This document shows, in pieces, positions 1-14,237 of a stretch of 64,000 nucleotides of DNA. The stretch is from contig HG738138.1 of the NCBI GenBank assembly GCA_000499405.2, positions 18,577,753 through 18,641,752 of the forward strand, written 5' to 3'. Below the pieces are notes generated by a model. That model had not been told where the DNA came from. It searched no databases and worked only from the letters and a program-made list of their open reading frames with translations. Every line of letters starts with the position of its first letter. Within the stretch, counting starts at the first letter, position 1. Source of the DNA: Onchocerca volvulus. Taxonomy: Eukaryota > Nematoda > Chromadorea > Rhabditida > Onchocercidae. The position numbers were made by a program, and so were the translations under genes.

Positions 1-3000
1 ATTGGTGATTTATAAAATAATAATTCATTAATCGAAATTAGTAGCATGAAATTAAAGTAAATCAATTTATCTCTCGGTAATGCTTACATTCTTAATTTCT
101 TTTCCCACTTTTTCTTTCTCATAAAATTTTTTCCAATTTTTGTAGATGGCGTATTTATGGATGCAAAACTCCGTATCATCTATGTTGGAATGCTCTGAAT
201 AATGAAGATGATTGGATTTTTAGCCATATCAATGTTAGCAGTCATTACACTTTGTTATAGATTTGCTAATTGAAATAATTTATGTTTTACTATTTATTAA
301 TTATGCTAAATCCAGACGGAAATTAACAAGAATAAAGCAGCTTAATTCTTTTTTTCTCATACGATAGATATGTCTTGAAACTTTTTTCACAAATTTATCT
401 CGAACATGTTAAACTATCCTACGCTCAAGCTAATTAACAATCATTGGAATTCTGTGATCTTTGTAAATAACTGACTGGGAAGTTCTCCTAATTCTGATCG
501 ATCAAGTAACATAAGTTAATTGCTAACTGCTAATGTAATTCTATATATCCTCGTAAAATGGTGTAACATTATATTACGATGAATACAACAAGCAAATATG
601 AGGAGATCATAAATTTAAAAATAACGTCATATTATAAAAAAATTTATGAAGAAGACGTAAACAATGTAAGATAACGAATTATTATTAGAGAGCATTGAGT
701 AATCAGTTCAAGGCGTTATTTTTGTTAGCTTTATTGAGCATAAAACAAAAAAGAAATATACACAACTTAAACGATCGTTTGACTTGAAAAATCGACTGTA
801 TCTGCTTTAACAGAATTGATTTTTAAGGAAATGTTATGCTTATAATTTTGAGGGAAACTTTATAGTCTAAAGTTTGAAAAATATTTCTTCGAAGTCTTTG
901 CACATCTGTTCTCATAGAGCAGGAAGAAGTTGAAGCTGCAAATGAAATCTCAGAGGGGAAAAGATTAAAGAAAAAATTCAGAAAACAGTTGACATTTGAA
1001 TAAATAATGTAATTGATGTATTGATTCTCTACGAACATTTTGGAGATATTGTTTTTCTTATTTATGATATTTGAAATGATTTTTTTAAAAAATAAATCGA
1101 AATGGCAATCTATTATAAAAAAACAACATAATGCAAAAGATAATACGATGAGGAAAACAAAAAAAGTAGTGAATGATTTGAATAATAGAAAAAGTTGCAA
1201 TCCAAAATTTTATGCAAATTAATGAAATTTAAAAATTGTTTAAAATTGGTGAGAGCAATGTTATTTATAGGTTTCGGAAATAGAAAAATTTCAACTATGT
1301 GTTCAAAATATTAACTTTGTCAAATGATAAAGGCTAAAATCTGTAGAGTTTTATAAATACCAAAAGAGGCAACTGCTGTAAAAAATGAAAAAAAATATGA
1401 AATATAACAATAAGTTGATAATAATTATTTTATCCAGCAAAAATCTTAACAGTTGCACAAAATTCCGTAATTATAATCACTACAATTAATGTTTTAGTAT
1501 GGTAGATTATCATCTTCTATAATCAACACCCCTTCTCTCCTCTTACCTCCATGAATTTACTAGATAATGAATTTTGTGTTCAGCCCTCTTTAATCTTTTT
1601 CTCTCAGCACTGTATAAATTTGTGATTGTGAAATGACCCCAAAATTCACTTAAAAATTTAATTTTTAGACATACTGTCGTGAGAGTTTATTTTTGTATGT
1701 GAGTAATTGGAAGGTCATATCAACTCAACAAATTTATTTTAATGAGGTGTACATGCCAACTTCAGTTTATAAGTATACGCCAGCAAGGAAAAGACGATTA
1801 TTAAGCGACGATTACTCTTCTGAAAATTTATAAAAGGATGAAGATGGATTCAGGAGGATGAAGTTCATGCAGCATTTGGATTTAGCTTAATTCGCCTTAA
1901 CTAAATATAGGCACTTTAAACTTGGGTGTGACGAGGAACTAGAGCTCAAATATAATGTAAAGCAGCTGAATATATTACGTGAAAGGATAATGACCTCGTG
2001 AATGGCGATGTTAAATTATCTGAAAATGTGCATAACACCAACAATCAATCTTTATACTGATTTTTAAATTTGCTTGTTAGGTTTTTAATATATGTTTAAC
2101 AGAAAACGAACCATTTTTAAGGAACAATTTCCCTTCTGAAGATTTATAAATTAATTTTAGTCTGGATGACATACTGATATATTCATAAGCATGAAATGGA
2201 AGATATACCTACCGCAACTTTCCTTTTTAACCTTATGAGTTCTAAAGGAAATTCTAAATTTTCACATAAGTATTTCTCTTTTCAATTTTAGTTGATATTT
2301 TTGCTAATGTGGAATATCAGATCTATATTTTCACTAATCTTCAAAAACTCCAAAAAATTTATCAGCATTATTTCTAAATGCAATGTTAAAAAGAATATAA
2401 AGTGAATTCCCAGACATTTTTGCCTTACATCAAAATTTAAGAATGTGTCGAGAACCGTAGAAAGGTAAAACATACTATGTTAAAGCAATAAAATTATTTT
2501 TTTTATAAAGCATTTCCTAGATAAAGGATTCATCACATTATATAAAATACCAACGTTTTTTACACTGAGTGATGAATCTGTTATAATTTATAATTATGTA
2601 ACATGAAAGATTACGCACAGCTGGTATGCCAGTTTATAAAAAAAAATTATCAATCTTATGTATTAATCTTCCACACAGCTTGAGAAAGCTGTGCAGTTCC
2701 CATTTTTGCATTCTGTAGCCACACCCGCTTATCTAGAATATATAAAGGATTATTTTTTAAGCTAGTTGTTGTGATTTGTAATTTCGACCTTTTTGAGCCA
2801 CTTCCAGCTCCATACATTATACTTCAATCTTCTTCTATTACTAAAGAATTAATTATTTACAGTGTTAACAATAACACAAAATAATTGGCCACGCTGTCTT
2901 TTATTCGACTCAAAGCGTAAATACTTCCTTCCTTTTTCACTATAACTAAGTCCTTCATTCAAATAATAATATTCAGGCAGAATGTTTTAGGAAATAATTT

Positions 3001-6000
3001 TGCGTCAAAGCATCATTCAAATTATAACTCTAAATTTTAAATAAAAATGCATTCTCAAAGTAATCAAGTCATCATCTGATTATCTGCCTACCTCTTTATC
3101 TCTTCTCTTTATTATCAACGTAGTACTTGAGCAAATCTGAGACTAAAGGAGAGAAAATTAAGTTAAAATATTTATTGTTGAGAAAATCTACGTAGTAATC
3201 TAATATGAACGATTTGCAACCTTTATGGAACTTATTTTTTTCAAACAGCGAAATGATTATTTTCCTTTGCAAATCAATGCCCTCTTTTACTGTGCTATTT
3301 TCAATTAAAATATTAATGCACAAAAATACCTGTGAGCTGATACGATAGAAGTTCGAAACTGAAAAAGTTAGAAGTAACAAACGATGAGAAAGAAAAAAGG
3401 AATGAAATCGATTATACAAATGATTCTTCCGGTTTTTCCTTATATTTCAATGACGGAAAAACAAATTCTGTCTTTTTGCTCATAATGATTTCTTGCTTGA
3501 AATTTAAAGATTTATCATTTTTGATATGTTTCTATTCTTTTCTTCGTCTTATTTTCTGGTATCATTCAAAACAATTTATAAAAAGGACTATTTTTGCTAT
3601 AGTATGATATAATAAAATTCTTCATTTCTTTTCTTTGTTTTCGAAAGAAAAAAATGATTTCTTTCTTTCTTTTTATGAAGTCCTCGGAAAAAAGATTTCT
3701 CCCAATTTTCATACTGTAGAAAAGGCAATTAATCAAGAGATCAATTTGTGTCCTTTTTGTTCTTTTAGCTGTCAGTAAATTCAAACGCTGTCAGCTATTG
3801 TACAGTTTGTCATCATTTACTAGATTTTTTAATGACTAATAGTTTAATTAAGAGGTTTATCAGTTGGAAGTAAAAAATTTTCTCTCAGTATATGCGCCAT
3901 ATTTAGGATTTAGCTTTGGCTATTATCAATTAACTAATGGATTATATTGAATGATTACTATAAGTTCAGTGATTATGGATCATCAATTGCTTTCATTTAA
4001 TTTGATTAATTTATTATTTCAAAAAAAAAAAAAAAAAATTGGTTTATCGTTTCCTGAACCATCTTATAGATATTTAATACTTAGATGTATATAATCTGTA
4101 GAATTCTCCAAAAATAATAATTTATTTATGAAAAAATTATCTTTTTTCAGATTATCAGTGATTAGTTTGTTTTTTATAATAATCAATATGACATTTGAAA
4201 TTTTTTTTTTGTTATCAATTTCCAATTTCATTTGATAAAATATTTGTACTATATCATATAAAAGTGACAAGATCACTTCCTTGCTTCGTCGACAAAAAAA
4301 TAAAATGAAAACAAAACCACACTGAATTTCAATATTTATTTCTCTGGCTTGCTAAATTCTAAAAACATTTATCTTTTAGCTTGCGAGGATTGAAAAGATC
4401 CTCATTTTTGTCTAAGCTAACTAATCTATTGAAAGAGATTATTGTAGTTTCAATTTGTCGAAGAAAAACTTCACCAATTTTTGACTTATTCTCGTCTTAT
4501 TCGCTTAATGTGTTATATGTACTTTGCATAACTGTCAGCTAATAACTCTAGATTATAGTAATGACTATTATAGTCTTATGGCTAACCAATCAACTATTCA
4601 GAAATTTATTTAGTAAGTTTTACCTATTAATTTACAACACATATTTCGTAGTTATATGCTAACACTGCAACTGTGTAATTGAAGAAAGCGTAGCACCACT
4701 TGTTTAACTTCATTACTAAAATCTGAAGGTCTTTGAAGTTCCTGAAGACTTGAATTTTGAATTTATCGTACTCTTGAATATAAATATGTGACAGAGCAAG
4801 TGACAAGTCAATTATAATTCCACTGTCGTACAGTCGACAGATTAATTTTTTATGTCATTATTTGATTGTTTTATGATCAGAAAAATTGTCGTGATAGTTT
4901 CAGTAGTCATGTACGTATGATATCGGCCGTAGAGTTTTCTATTAATTTTTTCCTATTTGGTATTATAAGCAATTTCTCATTTCGGAAGGCATTTTAGCAC
5001 TGTTGAAGACATTTTGAAGCCTCTATTAACGGCAAAAAAAGCTGTGCTTTTGCAGGTATCACATCAAAAGTGTTGTTCCCATCTGTCCTTCAACTTGTCT
5101 CTTGAAAGCGCATTTGTCACACTTCTTCTCAAGATTCATTATTACATGGCCCCTTTGTCGTCCTCATCTCTCATGGCATTCACCGTTTCACAATGACACA
5201 AACTAATTTTAGAGTAGAGTAAGAAAATAAACTTTTTGTTAAAACAATAAAAAAAAGTGCTTTCTCCTATGTGTCTCTCTGTGGATAGGCGCGCAGAGTA
5301 AAAAATTGCAGAATTACTTATGAAAATCACGTATTTTTCAAAAATTCACAAATTTGTGAAGATTGTTTTTTTCTTTTCTTTTTTTTGGTGCAAAAATTTC
5401 GTGACACTGAAAAGAAAAGGACCGCGTTGTATGGTTTTCGACATTTCTAAGACATTTTACATCTCTGACATTTTCTCTTTTATCAAAAATGCTTTCAATG
5501 TATTGTTCCGGAGAATCGCGTGAGAAATTGGAAATTCATCGATACTATTTGGTTCAACATAATACAACTCCTAGTAACGGAATGTTGGCTATGGTCATAC
5601 GTGAGGATTCAGACTGTCAAGAAAAAACATTCCTTTAAATTCAATATTTTTCTGTGTTTCGACCGATCTTGATTGGTCGGACTTTAGTAATTATGGTTTG
5701 TTCGTAATTTCTTAACAATTTTGCAAAAGAAGGTTATCAGTTTTTGAGTTAACTTTTGAGTTAGCTAATAGGCGTTTAATTTATTATTTGCGGGGGTATT
5801 TTAATGGTAGTGTGTTGTTTTGTTTGATGTTTTGTTCAACTATGGTTTCTAATTTTAGTTTTCCTGCATCTATTTCTTTTTTTTCTGAGTATTTGATGTT
5901 GAATTTTTTCAGCTCTGTTTTTTATGTAGGTTTTTTATATAGCAAAAATAATTGCAAACAGATTTTGTTCAAAAAAAAAAATTTTTTTTTTTCAAACTGA

Positions 6001-8363
6001 ACTTATGTTTTTCATTATTTCTTTTTGCTCTCCTTGTTAAATTTCCATCTATTAAATAAGAAAACACTAAACATTTCATTAATCTTTTTCTCTTCATATA
6101 AGTATAATTCAAGAATCGTCAATCGATCGGTAAATTATTAGCCGATAATAATTTTCATCTTTTATATACTTTTTATAAATTATGAAATTTTGTCTTCAAT
6201 TAATAATTTATTCTAAGCTGCAACATGCAAGAATTGTCGCCGTCCCGAATCATATTGTTGTGGTCAAATAGTCTTAAGCCAGCAATACGCCGAAGGAAGG
6301 ATATTCAAAATGATTCAATGGAATTACTTCTGAATTTGATTATTTGTCTCGTTATAGTTCTCTCTTTATCTTCTAAAAGCTAATATTGATGATTTCAGGT
6401 GACAGCATCAAGCGTTATTTTCAATTGGCTATAATGCATTAATTTAAACTTCTTTTGACATAATAATCTTTCAGTCTCATTGTGACATCAGTAACTTCAG
6501 TGAAAACTTTTAAGCGAAACTATAAAAACCAAAATAATCTTTTCTATATACTTAATTTATAAATGAGATAAAAGTTATGACATCAAAATGGTGCATTTTC
6601 TTTTTAGCAAAAAGAAAAGTTTTGAATTTTTCTTTCCTTAATTTGTCTTTCTCCTTATACCAACATTTAATTTATGCATTTTTTTTTTAAAAAACAGACA
6701 ATAAATACTGGCACGAAAAATTAAATATTTTGACAGCAAGAATTTCAAATTATTCTTTACTGTCCCCAGATATGACGCCATAAAATTAATGTCAAACAAT
6801 ATATTCAATTTTATATGTGTAAGTACAATAAATTTTTTCTTCCCTAAAGCACTTTATCGTAGAGTTAAGGTTTAGAAAAAAATTGATGATTACGGTAGCA
6901 CATTACTGTTTAATGGAAAAATTGGGGCGATTATGGAATGTTTTATCATATTTTGGATTGTTGAAACAATTTCGTGCAAATGGCAAATTTTAATTTTAAT
7001 CCTTAAATTATTTCTATGTAATTATTTCTATCAAAACTTCAAGGCATTAATAGTAAGTATTCGTTTTGAGAAAAATTCATTTTGAAATCTTCTTTTTTAT
7101 TAACTTTGCTGCGGATATTTTGTTAACATAGAATAGTTAATTCTGTTTGTCTTTACAAGAGAAATGATGTTTTGGCTGAATCTTTCATTACAATTGGATT
7201 CTCGACCATACTATTACCGTAATTTGGAACGCTTTTTTTCGATCCATCCATTCGTATTATGTGATGACATATATATTATTTCAGTACCTAGTTGTTAATG
7301 GAATGATCCACTGTGATCAACATTAGCATCGCAAAATTCATAAGCGAGATGAGAAATCGATATTATACGATGTTATATTTTTCTATCAATGATAACTATA
7401 TATTATTTTAATGATCAATCACTGTTAAAATGATGGGATGATTATCTTCAAATCTCTTAACATTCCTCCTCTGCTCGTACAAAATTCCTTGTTAGAGCTG
7501 TCATAAAAGTTTACAATGATCGAAATATTGCAAATGATCTAGTAATAAGTGCACTATCAAATTTATTTTAAAAAGTTAACGATTCAAATATTCTTGAAGA
7601 AACTGAATAGATTTTGATAGTTTCAAATTTTTTTTAGAAATAATGTGAAGGAATTTAAATCAAAAATATTAACTGCTGGATATTCAAATTTTTCTATTAA
7701 ATATTTAATTATTTTTATAACTGCAAATTTTTAAATTCATTTTAGTCTTAAAGAGAATTATGCTCAAAAAGCTGACTTTTTCAGCTAATTATTATTATTT
7801 CTTCTGAATCTGTCCAGAATTTCTTTCCTGCAAAATGAATTATAGATTCAAAGAAAGAAATTTTAAATTAAAAAAATAAAAGCAAATTAATTGAAACTTA
7901 AAACCATTAGAGTAAGTTTTCGGTAAGATAAGCTTAAGAAATAATAAATTTATTAAATAATGATAAGAATTTAGGTGAGGCTTAAGTTTAAGCAAAAATT
8001 TGAATTCCAAGTTCACAAACTAGAAAAAAATGAAAAACTCGAATAAGATTGAAATATTCAAATATCTTTAGGATTTCAAATATGTTTGTCTTGCTTTATT
8101 AAGCTATAATATCTAAAATTTAATGATCAATTTTATTCGTAAATTCTCACTCTTATCAATTCGTCATTCCTTCAGTGACTGAATTTCTTTCCTATTTCTC
8201 TGTTATATGTTGCTTCCTCTCGTCTTCAATAGATCATCCTTTAATCACATAAGATTTATAATGTAAATGTTTCCATTACCATCTACCTATCCTCTACGTA
8301 CATCTTCAATCGTCAGAAACAGTCCGAAATTCTTTCCCATTGAATTATAATTTCTTTTTAGAT

Positions 8364-8555
8364 TCATTTTCCCTTGACGACTTCGGTGAATGTTCCACTT
8401 CCATAAATGTCAACCAATAGACAGTCTCCTTTGATCCTGCTGATCAAACTTGCGATGTTTGGATCATCTTTTTCTATCAGCTGATATGTGATGCATGTTT
8501 CAAGTTTCCGGAAGCATGCCCAGTGCAAACTATGATGTTGGCAACATTTCTCACT
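8364..8555 (-). other. Possible coding relic or terminal exon, unidentified
   Basis: The minus strand is open for about 190 bases between two in-frame stops and is visibly richer in G+C than its surroundings. The frame is cysteine-rich at its start (KCCQHH, WACFRKLETC) and ends in GSGTFTEVVKGK before a TGA at the low-coordinate end. It has no methionine, so it could only be an internal or terminal exon or a gene relic. No good splice acceptor was found just upstream, and I do not recognise the family. Treat as a candidate only. Confidence 0.2.
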
Positions 8556-11500
8556 TTAATTCTCCTCTATAGTGCATCAAATTTTCCGGCAGGAAAATAT
8601 AACGGAGAATATATCTGATGACATATTGCAATTGAATACCTTCGCCAAATTTTGAAGAAATGACAATCTACAATGAATCTGTTATAAAAAATTATCTGTA
8701 AAGTTATCAAATGTATTCCATTAAAATTCTCTAAATTTAGAGACGAATTTCATTTAGAATCTTAATTTTTTTTCAGGTACACTGGAAATTATAAAAAATT
8801 CATAGATTCTTTTTTATGTTACTTAAATTACATCAATAAAGTACTACAAAATGTATAAATTTGTGTAGTTTCAACGTGATTTGCTTTTTTGTATTATAAT
8901 TAATGGAACATAGCGAATGAGATCATTAGCAACAATAAAATTATATTTTTAAAATGAAAAATATAATTTTTGTTACTTAAATTAATAGTGAGAAATAAAG
9001 TATCAATGAAATTTGAGTTGTAATTTATTATGTTTTTTTCCCATTTTTTTTTTTTTTTGTGATCTTATCATTTGGTAAAATTCTCTTTCTGAATGACGTT
9101 TTATGAGAATTAAAAAAGCTCTTCACTTTTAATCCTCTACCAAAAATTGAATTTGATAGTATTATAATTTGGTTGTATTATACCTATATCATAAATCATT
9201 TCTGAAGAAGTTGTGAGGTAGCTGATTATATTTTTAATTCATTGTTTTATTTCTACTCCATTTTTTTTTGTGGCCCTCTAAGACAGAGAAGTTATCTTTT
9301 ACAAATTTATGCAAAAATATTATAGCAATAAAATAAGAACATAGAAAGTCACTGATCGTCTGACGACAAAACCTGAAACTTATTTCACAGTGCATTATAC
9401 CATTTCAATGACTTAATTGTTTCAATTAACAAAGTAAATTATTGTTTTTCAATGTTTGCAAGAATTTTTAACTCACAAAATACTTGTCATGATACTAACC
9501 GGAAGTTGAAATACTTCTGATGGTAGTATCAATCGGAAGCAAGAAGTGCAGAAAATTATATTTTCAATATTTACATTATAAATCTAGTGTTTTTCTCCAC
9601 TGAAAAAGAATGAATGAAGTTACAAATAGTAATCAATTTGTAAAATTTTTTTCTTTGGTTTGGTCAAATTTTTTAATTCTTTGAAATACTTACATATTTT
9701 TCCAAATATATTACCGCTCTCATTTTATGAAATTTAATTTGAGCTGTAATCTGTTATAATATATCACTGACATGTGAAACATATTACCGGGGATTTAAGC
9801 ATATGCTAGGAAGATGATAGCAAATATTGGCTGGCAAAGGTGTTGGTAGTATAAACCAATAAAGAAATCGAACTAGAGATTTGATACTGGTCTTGATAAT
9901 GCTCTTTTCAATTCTGTATATGGGGATTCTGGCTGGTAAAATGCACCAATACCGGTAAGTTTTTAGTTTCCAGCTTTTCAAATGTTCAATTTGTTTTTTT
10001 TTTTCGCATAATGTTTTTCTGCTCTAATAAAATTCAATGCGAACATCCTATCATAGTCACAAAATAATATACAGGGCAATGTCAAAAGACAATAAGAGAT
10101 TTCCCGAGAATCTTTTTATAAACGGCAGGAAGGCTTATGGAGAGATTTTTGACACCACATCTTCCCTGACTTTTCTATTCAAGACGACATGCTCGTCTCT
10201 TTGTCCATCTTGGAACTTTTTCAAAACTTGAATTTAAAATTGTCTCACTAGAAACATAAAGGAAGTTTCAAAAATGCTCTTAAGTGCACTTCTTTGAAGA
10301 TTATTTTCAGAAGGCAGCAGTTTTCACCTATTCAGTTAATGATTGCCATAATTTCCGTTTATCTTTTTTTCTCGTCATTAAGATCCAAATTCGCTTCAGA
10401 TTCATTCTTTTTCTTACTTATTTTCTGAATCTCTTGCCCTCATTTTGATTCAAAAAAAAAAAAAAAAGTCATTAAATAGCACAGGTAAAAAATCAGGATG
10501 ACAAGAAAATTCAAAGTAAGTAAATGATACTTGGGATGCTTTGGCTTAGGCTTATGTTTTAATTGTAAAGTAATGCTATTAGAAGTTTTAACTCATTTGG
10601 TGTAAAGTAATGACATGGCACTTGACAGAGACGTAACTACAACATTATTTTTTCGTGATTATCAAACTTTAAAATTTCTCATAAAATGCTAACATGAAAT
10701 TATAGATATTGTCGTGTGCAAAGGATGAATGGTTTGTCGAAAGCTGTGATTTATCGTCTTTCTTAGCTATCTTAACCATTACATTGTCTTTTTCTCATTA
10801 TGATGTAATCATCCATCAGTGATTAAAGTACGTTCGATCTCATCAGAAAATATAAAAATTGAATCTCATTAAAGAAAAAAAAAAGTGTTCCCGTTATGTT
10901 GGATATATTCTATCCTATATGTATGCAAGGAAAAGGCGAACTTTAAAACTAAAGTGAACTAAATTGAATTGAACGCTAGAGCTTTTTCTTTCTCATTTGC
11001 TCGGCAGCAGTTATTTTAGCCCTATAGATTGCATTTACCAACTACCTTTCCTCTTTTTCCTTATCATCATCAAACATCAAGCAAAGAAATAACTTTTTTC
11101 CTTTTTCCCATATCTCCTTCTCGTTCATTTTTTTTCGTTGTGATTACTAATTAAATATCATAATGAGAAGTATATTCATATGTAATTTTGATTTGTTTCA
11201 AACCTATTAAAAAATCGGTATTTCAAGAATCACTTTAAACAACTTTTTCTCTAATTTCTTATACATTTGGACAATAATTATTCAGGTTATCATCGCATAA
11301 ATAAAATTCTCCAACTTTTTTATTAATCATTTTTATGGAAAAGGTAGTAAGATATGAATCTCATTAATCATTCCATTTAATTTATTCATTGGTCAGACAA
11401 GCACTGTCGGGATAATTCGAATCAGTAATTAACAATTTAGATCTATTCCATTGTTTCTCTTTCTTCTTATTCGATTCTATTGATTATTTTGATGAGAGCG

Positions 11501-13022
11501 GAGGAAAACAATGACTTTTAAAGATCACTCTAGAAATTAGATCGAAAAACTATAAAATTCATCATTTAATGCGAAGAACTTCGAATTAGGCAGTAAATAA
11601 GCTTTCTTGAAAGCTAAATATTATCACTTTCACAAGTTTTAGCGAGTGAAACAAGTAGAATATTTGAAGAAGTTCGTGATTTTTTTTTTTTCCAGTATAC
11701 TATATAGTACTGAATGATTTGCAGTAAGATTATTTTCATTCACCAATCATTTCTAAAAGCTTAATATCTTCTCATCACGTTTATAATTTAGAATCGTTTA
11801 TCCACTAATCACTCAAAATTGGAAAAAGTCAACTTTTCGTGAGTGATAAAACAATTCACATGGGCGTGCTTTCGAAATGTTGCGAAGCAAGCAGCTGCAG
11901 GAACTTTTTTCATGGTTAAAATGAACTGTTAAATAGCACTCCTCGATTTTTGTTCCATATTTTACATCTTTCCCTTTATCTTAAATATTCTTCCCGATTT
12001 TTTAAGCAAAAATGCAGAGCTTTGCAACTTTTCTGATTAAAAATCATTTTAAAAATCATCCAAAATTTTTTAAACGCATTGAAGAAACTTTCTTAAATAG
12101 TTTTCCTGTAAAATTCTGGAATTTCGGAGCTATATTCATATCCTGAAAAAGTTGGAATTGAAACTTTCACGATTCCGAAATGAAAATTAAATTTTCAAAT
12201 TATCCAGGAATTTTCAATTCTAACCTGTTCAGAGATTTTGAAATCATTTTTGAGAAGCTTATCAAATATCTTACGAATTATTACCATTTGCCAGTAAAGT
12301 CAAGAACAAAAGAAGATTTGTTTTTTTTGGTTTTGGTCAAAATACTGACGAAACTTTATCCTCTGCAATATGCACCAAAATAAGTCTTCAAATAAGCTAA
12401 GGGCAGTGTGTTACGTCGCTTAACTATTATCACAATCACATCCTGATGGAGGGATCAGAGAAAATTGGCTCAAATACGCTCAGAAAGTCTCACTGATGAC
12501 GACAGGTTTGGATATATTCTCGCCAAAGCTACACTCCATAAGCTAAGCAAGAAACAGTACATTATCCTCTGTCATAGACTCTTCTGTGATGTGCACTAAG
12601 GGACTGACCACTTTACTAATCCTCAGAACCTTGACCCGAATTACTGGCATTTCCCAGAACCGGCCAGCTGTTCTACCATACAGTATGCTCACAATACTTC
12701 CATCCAAGTCAAGTAAGATGAGCGAGAAGAAAGAACAATGGATGCTGTTGTTATGATATGTAAAATGAGCCATATTTGTGGCTACAACAGCCTGAAGAGT
12801 ATTTTAAACCGATGATCGATTACTGTTATCTAGTAATAGGGAATATTTTTGGTGGGGATAAATGCTCGAGTAAAGGATGGGATAAATGTAATGGGTAGGG
12901 TGAGGACAAGGGATAGGTATGAGTATGAGAGGTGAGGACATGAGGAACAGGTTGCTGATGTCTCAAGTTAGATATTTCATTGCTTGATAGGACCAGATGG
13001 ACACTGAATTTGATCCAATCTT

Positions 13023-13206
13023 TCAAATGAATGATGAAATTGATGAAGTTTCATTGAATTTATTAAACAGATCAGAAATAAAACGAGTTCCATAGGGATT
13101 GAAGTTACGATGAAGAACAAAAGAAATAGTGCACTTGTTTGGAGTGCCGCAAAGATTGATAAGATTTTGCGGGAAAGTGCACTGATGGAGGTTTTTGTCG
13201 TTGCAC
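13023..13206 (-). other. Candidate 3'-terminal exon of an unidentified minus-strand gene
   Basis: On the minus strand an acceptor-like TTATTGCAG is followed by an open frame of about 60 codons that ends in TGA. It has a cysteine pattern (CNDKNLHQC, LCGTPNKC) and then an amphipathic stretch (NPYGTRFISDLFNKFNE). A second overlapping frame is also open and hydrophobic, so even the reading frame is uncertain. No recognisable domain. It may belong with the candidate exon at 14062-14237, but the phases do not join directly in the cysteine-rich frame. Confidence 0.25.
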
Positions 13207-14061
13207 CTGCAATAACAATTAATTAGTTAAGAATGGGAAATGAAAGGAAGAAAAAGATTACAAGAAAGAAGACAACAGAGATCAATGAGAATAATGCTAA
13301 TGAAAATTGAGAAGGTGCTTAGAGAATTATGAGTAGCGAAAATATCTCTTACCATCATAACTCAACTAAGTAATCAAGTAATCTGTCGGAATAAAAAATG
13401 CACCTTTTTTATCCGCAACTGTCAGGTTTGCGTGCAAAATGCGAATAATTTTTGATAGCAATTGTGAAATCATATGGTTAATGGCGGATTTTCGAGTGTT
13501 GTGGATTTTCAGTTCAACTCATTTTGATATTTGATGAGCGAATCTCTAAAATTTAGTGGTAAGATTGTAGTTGAACATATGTCATAAATTTTCATTCATT
13601 TTAGTATAAACAGAATAATTTATGGTATTTTTAATGGGAAATTTCTTTTTTAAATTGCCAGTTTGAAATGGGACTTATAAAACAAATATGCTCGATTATT
13701 ACTTGCTTATCTCTAATACAATAATCAGAATTGATTTGTTACTTTTTGTATTGTTGTCAGTGCAACTAAGATGCTGACATGGATGTCAGAAATTCACTTC
13801 TACTTAAGCTTAATTTCGTAATAATATAATTAGCAGTTAGAAGTAAAGAAATATATTTTGGATACAGAATTAGTATTATGTCTAGAAAGGAATGATCATT
13901 ATTTTCTTCAGCTTACTTTATTCAACATTAGCATATCTGTACGGCTTTTGTACCGAAGTACGTATCATTTTTAAGAGATAAAAGCATCAGGATTTTATTG
14001 AATTAACTTCTGGATTATATATGATAAGAAAAAAGTGGCGAAAATAAGAGAAGATACATAC

Positions 14062-14237
14062 TTCGGTATAAAAACTGTACAATTGCTAACTGATGACCTA
14101 TGACACCTAATTTCGCGAAACATGTTCGTAAATTCGGATTTAATCCTAAGAATAATTTTGGATCATATTTTGGCTCATTCTGACATCTACATCTCGATTC
14201 ATAGCCATGCATAAGCATTAAGCCGCAAAAAATATAA
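14062..14237 (-). other. Candidate internal exon of an unidentified minus-strand gene
   Basis: The minus strand shows TTTCTCAG, an open stretch of 176 bases (58 codons plus one base on each side), then a GTATGTATC donor. The frame includes HGYESRCRCQNEPKYDPK and LNPNLRTCFAKLG and has no internal stop. The combination of good acceptor, good donor and uninterrupted frame suggests a real exon, but no partner exon could be assembled and no family was recognised. Confidence 0.25.

Noticed and set aside
823..1200. Minus-strand open frame of 125 codons
   Set aside because: Composition is Phe/Ile/Asn-dominated low complexity with no domain, signal or splice context; typical of AT-rich noise.
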